Assembly: GCA_018399455.1 (NCBI GenBank)
Contig: JAGYOT010000043.1
Span: 1-9,560, forward strand
Direction: 5' to 3'
Length of the DNA stretch: 9,560 nucleotides
Origin: Desulfobacterales bacterium
Lineage (GTDB): Bacteria; Desulfobacterota; Desulfobacteria; Desulfobacterales; Desulfosalsimonadaceae
Shown here in pieces: positions 1-5,845 of the stretch. A program made the translations under genes and the position numbers. The notes beneath the pieces are model-generated. The model was not told the DNA's origin. It made no database searches and was given only the letters and a program-made list of their open reading frames with translations. Every line of letters starts with the position of its first letter. The first letter of the stretch is position 1.

Positions 1-98
1 TAGCAGGCCACCATACAGGCGCCGCATCCGGTGCACTTGTCCAGATCAATGACCATACCGTAGCGCTTGGTGTGTTTGTCTTTGTGTTGTTCTTTCAT
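1..98 (-). CDS. qrcC: Qrc-type iron-sulfur subunit, N-terminal fragment (4Fe-4S ferredoxin-like, partial)
   Basis: Only the first 32 codons are present; the gene continues past the left edge. After a short, lysine- and histidine-rich start, the fragment reads VIDLDKCTGCGACMVAC, a classic CxxCxxCxxxC 4Fe-4S motif with cysteines at residues 22, 25, 28 and 32. This is how the PsrB/NrfC/QrcC type of multi-cluster electron-transfer subunit begins. The ATG at 96-98 is preceded by a GAGG ribosome site. There is no signal peptide, so export would depend on a Tat-signal-bearing partner, probably the subunit encoded 65 bases upstream. The QrcC name comes from gene order (multiheme cytochrome, then molybdopterin-family protein, then this) and not from the fragment itself. 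Any ferredoxin-type subunit of the complex-iron-sulfur-molybdoenzyme superfamily would look the same here. The Fe-S call is firm; the gene name is moderate. Confidence 0.8.
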   Translation of the reverse strand, partial: MKEQHKDKHTKRYGMVIDLDKCTGCGACMVAC

Positions 99-163
99 CC
101 CAACCTCATCGCTGACTGTTGATCGTCCCGGTGGTTTAATGGATTGATTCGGCCTGCCGGGAG

Positions 164-2446
164 TTAGGCCCTGCTTATATTTGCCCGGATGCCCCAGGCC
201 GCATTAAGCCCGGATTTCGGATCATCCGAGGGGGCGATCAGACTGTTGAAGTTAACGCCTTTGCCGGCCAGATACTTGGAAAAAGCGGTATGGCCGAAAC
301 CTTGCGGCATCGCCATAACCCCCGGTTTAATGCCTTCATAGAAGCGCAGCCTGACTTCTGCCTGGCCTTTGGGAGTGGTCAGAAGTACCCGGTCACCATC
401 GAAAAAGCCGAGTTTTCGGGCAGACTTCGGATTGATTTCCACAAACATTATTTCGTCTTTTAACACGTCCGCATCCACAGTTTTGGTCATAAAAGGCGGA
501 TTTCCGACAGCGCCGCCGGCAATCCGCATAGAATCGTAGGCAATCAGAATCAGCGGATACTGCTCGGGTTTGCCCTCGGGCTGGAGGCCGGAAAACCCCG
601 GCAGCACTGACTTATCGGCGCCTTCGTCAGCACCGGTGATGGAGCCGTAAAATTCAAATTTGCCTGACTCGGTGTTGAACTGACCGGGTGAAGCTTTGGG
701 TTCAAAATCCGTGATTTTTGCGTAGCCTTTATCGGTCAACTGCTTCCAGTTTTCCTTGAGCGCCGCCTTAAGGTAGCTGTTGTAGTCTTTCCAGGGAAAC
801 GCGTTTTCCACAAATCCGCCCATGGATTTAGCTATGGAAATGACGGCATCGCCCACATGACGCGTGTCATATACCGGCCGCACCACCGGCTGGCAAAGAC
901 CGACAATCGACTGAGTGGTTCCGGCGGGCGGCGGGACATCCTCGTAGCGTTCAAGAAAGGTATGATTGGGAAGGATGTAGTCCGAATACGCAGCTGTTTC
1001 ATCCATGTAGGAGGAAAAGCTCACCACAAGCGGAATCCGGTCAAAGGCGGCCTTTGTCGCAGCTGTATCCGGCAGTGTATACATGGGGTTGGCATGGGTG
1101 ACAAAAAGGGCCTGTACCGGGGATTCGCCTTTAGCCTTGTGGATGGCGGCCGGGAGCCGGTGGAGACAGTATCTGGCATGCGGATAGGCTGAAGTGCCGG
1201 CTCCGTCGACTCTTGGTTTCTGCAGGCCGGCCGAAGCGATCGGGTCGTATTTGACCTCCGGCCATTTGGCATAGTTCGGCTCTGTCATGATTTGAACGCC
1301 GCCGGCTTGGTTAAGGTTGCCGACAAGCGCATTCAGTGCATGAACGGCCATACATTCATCCAGAGTGCCTGGTAGACGGCCTGCCCCCCTGCCGATCACG
1401 GCAATGGGCTTTTTGGCAAGGGAAAAACGGCGTGCCAGGGTGGCAATGGTTTTGGGATCCACCCCGGTCACCTGGCCGACGATTTCCGGCGAATAATCTT
1501 TTATTACCAGAGTCTTAAAGCCTGTATGAATCTTTCCGTTCTCATCGGTCCAGTCTTTGAACCCAAACGTTGCCTGGTTGACAAAGCTTTGTTTATACAG
1601 GGATTCCTTGACAATGACATGGGCCATGCCCAGAGCCAGGGCACCCTCGGTTCCGGGCGTGATGGGAATCCACTGATCCGCCTTTGCGGCTGTATCCGAG
1701 AGCCGGGGATCGATTTGAACAATATGTTTGCTGCCGTGCATGTTGCCGTAAACGTTTAGCATGCGTGCAGGGGCGCCCCATCCCTCAAACAGACCGGCAC
1801 CGAAGCTCAGGATATGATCGGCCCCTTCAATATCAAATCCCGCCGTGCCCTGCTGCCCCTGCATAAGGGATACGGCCATTTCATAAGCGTCATGGGCAGA
1901 CGGCGGCCGGAGGAAATTTGGCGAGCCATACGCATCCATAAAACGCTGGATCAGCTGCGGCAGCGTCCCACGGTCACTGCCTGCCACCCAGGCCAGGCGC
2001 TGGGGCATTTTTTGATCTCGAAGCTTTTTGAGCGCTGCGGTAATATCCTTAATTGCGTCATCCCATGAGATCCTTTGCCATTTCCCCTCGCCCCGTTTGC
2101 CGGTGCGTTTCATGGGAGATTTTACACGAGCGGGACCATAGAGGAACTGAAGGCCGGACAGTCCCAGGGGACATAGTTTTCCCTGATTCATCGGGTGATC
2201 GGGCAGGCCGTCAATTTTCACGGCCCGATCAGCCACCCGCCGGACCTGGATGCCGCAGCCGCCGGGGCAAAGGTCACAAACTGAGGTTTTGTAGGAATCC
2301 CTGCCCTCTTTGGGGACAGGCGTCCAGGGCCAGTTTTGGGTCCAGATCGAAATATCATCGGTCAGTTTCCACGGAACCGGGGACAGTGTCGTACCGCCAA
2401 TCACCCCGGCAGCCAATGCGATAAAACTCCTTCGATCAATTTTCAT
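164..2446 (-). CDS. qrcB: Molybdopterin-oxidoreductase-family subunit of a Qrc-like quinone reductase complex, Tat-exported
   Basis: The 760-residue protein opens with a twin-arginine signal (DRRSFIA, residues 4-10, then a hydrophobic stretch to about 22) lacking an obvious cleavage site, so it may stay as an anchor. A 4Fe-4S domain follows, with cysteines 57, 60, 64 and 92 (CDLCPGGC ... LCPLG). The molybdopterin-family body spans about 107-540, including the YSDYILPNHTFLERYED block at 487-503. The C-terminal molydop-binding domain (about 630-755) includes GDRVLLTTPKG at 684-694. Two residues expected in active Mo enzymes seem missing: the basic residue after the fourth cysteine is Leu94, and the usual Mo-ligand position appears as PSAHDAYE (182-189) without Cys or Sec. 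That fits QrcB, reported in Desulfovibrio to lack molybdenum and to serve as an electron-transfer scaffold. The ATG has an AAGGGG site 8 bases upstream and starts 42 bases after the cytochrome gene. A Psr/Phs-like catalytic subunit is a less likely alternative. Confidence 0.82.
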   Translation of the reverse strand: MKIDRRSFIALAAGVIGGTTLSPVPWKLTDDISIWTQNWPWTPVPKEGRDSYKTSVCDLCPGGCGIQVRRVADRAVKIDGLPDHPMNQGKLCPLGLSGLQFLYGPARVKSPMKRTGKRGEGKWQRISWDDAIKDITAALKKLRDQKMPQRLAWVAGSDRGTLPQLIQRFMDAYGSPNFLRPPSAHDAYEMAVSLMQGQQGTAGFDIEGADHILSFGAGLFEGWGAPARMLNVYGNMHGSKHIVQIDPRLSDTAAKADQWIPITPGTEGALALGMAHVIVKESLYKQSFVNQATFGFKDWTDENGKIHTGFKTLVIKDYSPEIVGQVTGVDPKTIATLARRFSLAKKPIAVIGRGAGRLPGTLDECMAVHALNALVGNLNQAGGVQIMTEPNYAKWPEVKYDPIASAGLQKPRVDGAGTSAYPHARYCLHRLPAAIHKAKGESPVQALFVTHANPMYTLPDTAATKAAFDRIPLVVSFSSYMDETAAYSDYILPNHTFLERYEDVPPPAGTTQSIVGLCQPVVRPVYDTRHVGDAVISIAKSMGGFVENAFPWKDYNSYLKAALKENWKQLTDKGYAKITDFEPKASPGQFNTESGKFEFYGSITGADEGADKSVLPGFSGLQPEGKPEQYPLILIAYDSMRIAGGAVGNPPFMTKTVDADVLKDEIMFVEINPKSARKLGFFDGDRVLLTTPKGQAEVRLRFYEGIKPGVMAMPQGFGHTAFSKYLAGKGVNFNSLIAPSDDPKSGLNAAWGIRANISRA

Positions 2447-2488
2447 GGATTTAACCCCTTATATCAATATCCAAATCGGCAATAACAG

Positions 2489-3163
2489 TTATTTGTGGCA
2501 CTGAAAGCAATACCCCTTGTGTCCGGTTTGCTGTTCGTGGCAATCGGCACAGTCGTTCATTTTCATCCGCAGGCCGTGCTTGGGCTCGCCCAGGCGGGCA
2601 ATGTTATAGCCCCAAATGTCACGGCTGTAACCGGTAATCCGGTTTTCCTGGTAAACGCGGGTATGAGTGGACCGGCCGATATCGCCGTGACAGGTCGCAC
2701 ACTCCATATCCGCCCCCTTGACATGGGCGGCATGGGAAAAGAAAACATTGTCCGGCTGCCTGCTGTGTACCAGCCATGGCACCTCTTTGTTTGGGAGGAC
2801 ATAATCATTGACAAACTTTTCCTCTTCCGGGTCCGTGCCCTGGACAAACTGGTGGCAGCTGGAGCAGGCGTAAAGGTCCGGGATGCCTGAGAAGGAGCCG
2901 TCTTTCTGGAAATAGTGACAGCTTTGGCAGCCTTCATAAACGACCCCCATGTGGAGTTGATGGTTGAAATCAATGGGTTGCTCTTTCTCCGAGTAGAGGA
3001 GATCGGGAAACACAATCCAGCCGCTCAGCATGCTGCCGACAAAACCGATGACGAAAAACAGCAGAATGATCCAGCCGGAGCCGTTTTTGCGCTTTGCTGA
3101 GGCATCTCCTGTTTCCGGGGATGCGTCATTGGAAACCGGATGTTGTTGATCGTTGGTGTCCAT
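2489..3163 (-). CDS. qrcA: Membrane-anchored pentaheme cytochrome c, QrcA-like
   Basis: The 224-residue protein has a polar cytoplasmic tail (1-30), one transmembrane anchor (about 31-52) and a periplasmic domain with five CxxCH heme sites: cysteines 79/82, 100/103, 155/158, 205/208 and 219/222, each followed by His. All ten cysteines belong to these motifs. Extra histidines at 68, 71, 133, 144, 147, 167, 196 and 215 can supply distal ligands for bis-His hemes, as in the cytochrome c3/c7 families. In sulfate reducers, QrcA is the entry point for electrons from periplasmic cytochrome c3. The related ActA of alternative complex III is a pentaheme protein with the same anchor plan. The start is supported by a GGAG site 6 bases upstream. 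The gene leads the minus-strand group ahead of the qrcB- and qrcC-like genes. The multiheme call is certain; the QrcA assignment rests mainly on gene order. Confidence 0.85.
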   Translation of the reverse strand: MDTNDQQHPVSNDASPETGDASAKRKNGSGWIILLFFVIGFVGSMLSGWIVFPDLLYSEKEQPIDFNHQLHMGVVYEGCQSCHYFQKDGSFSGIPDLYACSSCHQFVQGTDPEEEKFVNDYVLPNKEVPWLVHSRQPDNVFFSHAAHVKGADMECATCHGDIGRSTHTRVYQENRITGYSRDIWGYNIARLGEPKHGLRMKMNDCADCHEQQTGHKGYCFQCHK

Positions 3164-3231
3164 GAAAACTCCGTTGTTCTACGTTGATGGTTGATGAGCC
3201 CCGATTTTTTAGTTGATTTAAAAAAAAACTA

Positions 3232-3258
3232 GTTATCTACTTTAAACGCCGTTGTCAA
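3232..3258 (-). promoter_or_regulatory. Candidate sigma-70-type promoter for qrcA
   Basis: In the gap between ccsA and qrcA, the minus strand carries a perfect -35 hexamer TTGACA (3253-3258). It is followed after 15 bases by GATAAC (3232-3237), which matches 4 of 6 positions of the -10 consensus; TAACTA at a 17-base spacing is a poorer alternative. An AT-rich tract with a nine-base T run lies just downstream. The spacing is short and TTGACA can occur by chance, so this is tentative. If real, the qrc genes could be transcribed separately from resB-ccsA, with a leader of roughly 60 bases. Confidence 0.35.
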
Positions 3259-3270
3259 TAAAAATGTAGC

Positions 3271-4104
3271 CTACTGGTAACTGTGCAAACCCGGCAGTAG
3301 GTTGACGCCGAAATAGGTAAAAATGACAGCGATAAAGCCCAGAAAGGAGAGAACGGCAATCCGTTTTCCTTTCCATCCCCTCATCAACCGGGCGTGTAAA
3401 AGCGATGCATAGATCAGCCATGTAATCAGGGACCAGGTTTCTTTTGGGTCCCACCCCCAGTAACGTCCCCAGGCTTGATTGGCCCAGACTGCGCCGGTAA
3501 TGATGCCTGCGGAAAGAAAGAGAAAGCCGAACGTGACCATCTGGTGAGTCAGCTCATCCAGCATGTCCACATGGGGGATTTTATTGGTCACCATTCCTTG
3601 TCCGTCAGAGTGGTTTGATTTTATAAAATAAAGGATGCTGATGCCGAATGCTACGGCAAAGCCGGCGTAGCCGATAAAACAGGTGATGACATGGGCAATT
3701 AACCAGTTGCTTTGAAGTGCCGGAATCAGGGGTTCAATGGTACTGTCCACTTTGGGCAGCGAGGCATAAGCCATGGCCAAAAATGCAATCGGCGTCGCCA
3801 CCACCCCTATAATGCGAAGCTTATACCGAAACTCCAGAAAAATGGATAGCCCGGCAATACAGAGAGCGAAAAAAACCAGGGATTCATAAAGATTTGAGAG
3901 GGGGGCGTGGCCGTAGCCCATCTGGTAGGATTCAATCCAGCGAAGGATAACCCCCGCCAGGTTGCCGGCCGCGGCAACAATGGTGGTCCCTGTCGCCAGT
4001 TTACCGGGAAAATCTTTTCTAAATATCCAGGCAATGATGTAAAAGAGGACCGCAAGCCCGTATATGAATGTAATGATAGAGAATATATTTGAACTGATTG
4101 TCAT
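3271..4104 (-). CDS. ccsA: System II cytochrome c biogenesis protein CcsA (ResC-type heme handler)
   Basis: The 277-residue multi-pass membrane protein carries the tryptophan-rich WWD heme-handling motif: WGRYWGWDPKETW at 212-224, continuing SLITW to 229. It also has the conserved GHAPLSNLYES segment at 65-75. Candidate heme-ligand histidines are 138 (before the WWD motif), 237 (in the following membrane helix) and 274 (GLHSY near the C-terminus). Their spacing resembles the ligand histidines described for CcsBA fusion proteins. With ResB, CcsA forms the cytochrome c synthase that carries heme across the membrane and attaches it covalently to CxxCH proteins outside. The ATG follows the resB stop after 3 bases, and its ribosome site (GGAAGG) lies within the last codons of resB, so the two are almost certainly co-translated. 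Naming varies between lineages: ResC, CcsA, and CcsB in some annotation families. About seven to eight membrane spans are visible. Confidence 0.92.
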   Translation of the reverse strand: MTISSNIFSIITFIYGLAVLFYIIAWIFRKDFPGKLATGTTIVAAAGNLAGVILRWIESYQMGYGHAPLSNLYESLVFFALCIAGLSIFLEFRYKLRIIGVVATPIAFLAMAYASLPKVDSTIEPLIPALQSNWLIAHVITCFIGYAGFAVAFGISILYFIKSNHSDGQGMVTNKIPHVDMLDELTHQMVTFGFLFLSAGIITGAVWANQAWGRYWGWDPKETWSLITWLIYASLLHARLMRGWKGKRIAVLSFLGFIAVIFTYFGVNLLPGLHSYQ

Positions 4105-4107
4105 GAC

Positions 4108-5499
4108 CTACCTTCCATCAGAAATTTGCAGACTTTTCAGCTGCTCTGCGAGGCGTCGGGTGAGAGGTTTCATCCCGGGTCGGTTTTTTCCGGAGATGCA
4201 GGCCAGCATCACATCGGTTCGCTTGTTCCCCTCTGTCAGCTCTATACATACTTGTTTATGCTGCATGAAAAAAGTAATATAGCATCCAATGATGATAATG
4301 ACAAAGCCCGCATAAACGATCGGCACACCCGGGTCCCGGGTGATCTGCAGGCCTGTATAGTAGCCGAATTCCACATCTTTGACGGAGATGATAAAATCGC
4401 CTTTCCGCATCCGGTCAAACCGGGGATATGATATGGGAAGAAGGATACTCCGGGCGGTCTGATCATTGTCCGAGGGTATCAGGCGGCACAAAAAGGCTTC
4501 GCCGATGTTGTGTCCGCGAAAGTTAAAGCCGGTGGAAAAATCCTGGACAATCAGTGTTCCTTTGCCCGAAGGCATTTGAATTTTCGCGCCAAGGGAGGCG
4601 GTCTTCTCATATTTGAGGCCGGAGGCCGGGTCGGTAAATACCAAAGTGAATTGTTCATCCGGCACACGGCCGTAGCTGGACTGAAAAATATTAATCCCCC
4701 GGTAGCGCAAAGGATCGTTAACCCGGATATCCGCCTGATGAACAACCTTTTCGTTGTTCAATATCGAGAGTGTGGATCGGTATTCCTTGGGCATGCCGGT
4801 TTCGTAGTGGCTTAGAGAAAAATCATCGCACCGGATAACAAACGGCAGGGTTTTTTCTTCATTGCTGTTTTTCAGTGCAATACGTCGGACAGTTTCGCCT
4901 TCAGGGATATTGGCAAAGCCTTCAAAACCAAAGAAGGAGCCGACAAGGCCGCCCAGGAGCAGAAGCAGAATGCTGAAATGGACCGTATATACCCCCAGCC
5001 TTGTCCATCGGCCTTTTTCGCCGAAAATGAGGCGTCCGTTTTCTTTTTCATGGCTTTTAATATGGGAGAAGTGTTTGCCCAGATAACTTTCATAAAGGGA
5101 TTGGAGGCCATCCAGAGGTTTTTTTTCCCTCCAGTCCACGCGGTTCCGGGACTGACGGAAGCGGGATGCCTGGTAATTGATCTTTTTCGGAAAAACGATC
5201 TTCCAGGTTGCCGAGAGCCTTTCAACAGAGCAGACAATGATATTGACGGCCAAAAGCGCCAGCAAAAGCCGGAACCACCAGGCATGGTACATGTCAAAGA
5301 AATCCAGGGCGTTGAAAATGCTATAAAGGGTTTCTCCGTAGTTCTGAATGTACATCATCGGGTTGGCGTTCTGGGGGATGATGGTACCGATGACGGAAGT
5401 GGCGGCAAGGGCAAGCAGCACGATGACCGAGAGCTTGACAGAGGCAAAAAACTTCCATATCCGGTTGGTGAAATTGCCTGATGCAGTTGATTGAGTCAT
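4108..5499 (-). CDS. resB: System II cytochrome c biogenesis protein ResB
   Basis: This 463-residue protein has the ResB layout. Membrane helices lie at about 20-41 (ending VIGTIIPQN), 73-91 and 168-190, then comes a large periplasmic domain (about 195-390), and a last helix sits at about 392-413 before a basic cytoplasmic tail. Family hallmarks include YHAWWFRLLL at 71-80, where His72 matches the membrane heme ligand of the CcsB half of CcsBA proteins. Others are VHFSILLLLLGGLVGSFFG (173-191), YRGINIFQSSYG (266-277) and TGLQITRDPGVPIVYAG (382-398). ResB partners CcsA in heme export and attachment; the periplasmic domain is thought to present apocytochrome to heme. The ATG at 5497-5499 has an AGGCGG site about 6 bases upstream. 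It is the first gene of the minus-strand group and has a plausible promoter upstream. Length is typical for bacterial ResB, and no defect is visible. Confidence 0.93.
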   Translation of the reverse strand: MTQSTASGNFTNRIWKFFASVKLSVIVLLALAATSVIGTIIPQNANPMMYIQNYGETLYSIFNALDFFDMYHAWWFRLLLALLAVNIIVCSVERLSATWKIVFPKKINYQASRFRQSRNRVDWREKKPLDGLQSLYESYLGKHFSHIKSHEKENGRLIFGEKGRWTRLGVYTVHFSILLLLLGGLVGSFFGFEGFANIPEGETVRRIALKNSNEEKTLPFVIRCDDFSLSHYETGMPKEYRSTLSILNNEKVVHQADIRVNDPLRYRGINIFQSSYGRVPDEQFTLVFTDPASGLKYEKTASLGAKIQMPSGKGTLIVQDFSTGFNFRGHNIGEAFLCRLIPSDNDQTARSILLPISYPRFDRMRKGDFIISVKDVEFGYYTGLQITRDPGVPIVYAGFVIIIIGCYITFFMQHKQVCIELTEGNKRTDVMLACISGKNRPGMKPLTRRLAEQLKSLQISDGR

Positions 5500-5845
5500 T
5501 ATTTCCGCCTGTTATCCATAAGCTTGAAAACGGTAGTTATTCATAGCAGATAATTTAATCTCTGGCAAACAGATTCATTCAGACGGTTTCGGGGCCCGGC
5601 AGGCTGAAACGAAAAGCTGGATTGAAACGCTGAAATGCTTGCCTGACAAGGCTGGTTTGGGTTAATATAGGTTTTGTTTTCCTGGGCCTTGGAGGCAATG
5701 AAACGATAATCGGGATGCGGGTAGAATCTATAAATGGATGAGGTGAAGCCGGATTGGATGATGCATTGGAACCGCAGCGCCGTTACCTGTCGGCGGGCAG
5801 GCGGCAGGAAGTGATGTTTGTGAGGAGAAAAGGGGTGGAAAGCCC
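5500..5845. other. Divergent intergenic region between resB and the MscS-family gene
   Basis: No coding region is supported in these 346 bases. The left part holds the candidate resB promoter. For the plus-strand channel gene only weak promoter matches are visible: TTGCCT (5639-5644) with TAATAT (5663-5668) at an 18-base spacing, and ATGAAA (5698-5703) with TAGAAT (5722-5727), also at 18. Neither stands out. A short inverted pair, CGCCG and CGGCG around 5778-5796, could form a five-base stem but has no T run after it. A GGGGTGG stretch at 5833-5839 is the likely ribosome site of the channel gene. No tRNA, riboswitch or terminator was recognised. Confidence 0.6.
5540..5568 (-). promoter_or_regulatory. 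Candidate promoter for resB-ccsA
   Basis: On the minus strand, TTGCCA (5563-5568, 5 of 6 to the -35 consensus) is followed after exactly 17 bases by TATGAA (5540-5545, 4 of 6 to the -10 consensus). A TG one base ahead of the -10 hexamer gives an extended -10 (TGCTATGAA). Transcription would begin near 5533, leaving a leader of about 35 bases before the resB ATG. Spacing, position and the extended -10 make this the best promoter-like signal in the window, though it is judged by eye only. Confidence 0.45.

Noticed and set aside
99..163. Possible hairpin or regulatory element between the qrcB- and qrcC-like genes
   Set aside because: Only CCCGG and CCGGG separated by about 27 bases were found, which is not a convincing structure.
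857..2424. Several plus-strand open frames of 60-123 codons opposite the QrcB-like gene
   Set aside because: They lie antisense to a well-supported 760-residue protein, overlap each other, show no recognisable domains and lack clear ribosome sites. They are shadows of a GC-rich coding strand.
2495..2890. Plus-strand 131-codon frame opposite the cytochrome gene
   Set aside because: The opposite strand encodes five CxxCH motifs and a membrane anchor, which cannot be chance. The plus-strand frame has no family features.
3205..3240. Possible terminator after ccsA at the ACTAG plus T-run on the minus strand
   Set aside because: A T run exists, but no GC-rich stem precedes it; only the short ACTAGT palindrome is present.
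5682..5698. Possible sigma-54 promoter (GG ... GC) ahead of the MscS gene
   Set aside because: The GG and GC elements are 9 bases apart instead of the required 10, and the flanking bases do not match TGGCAC or TTGCA well.
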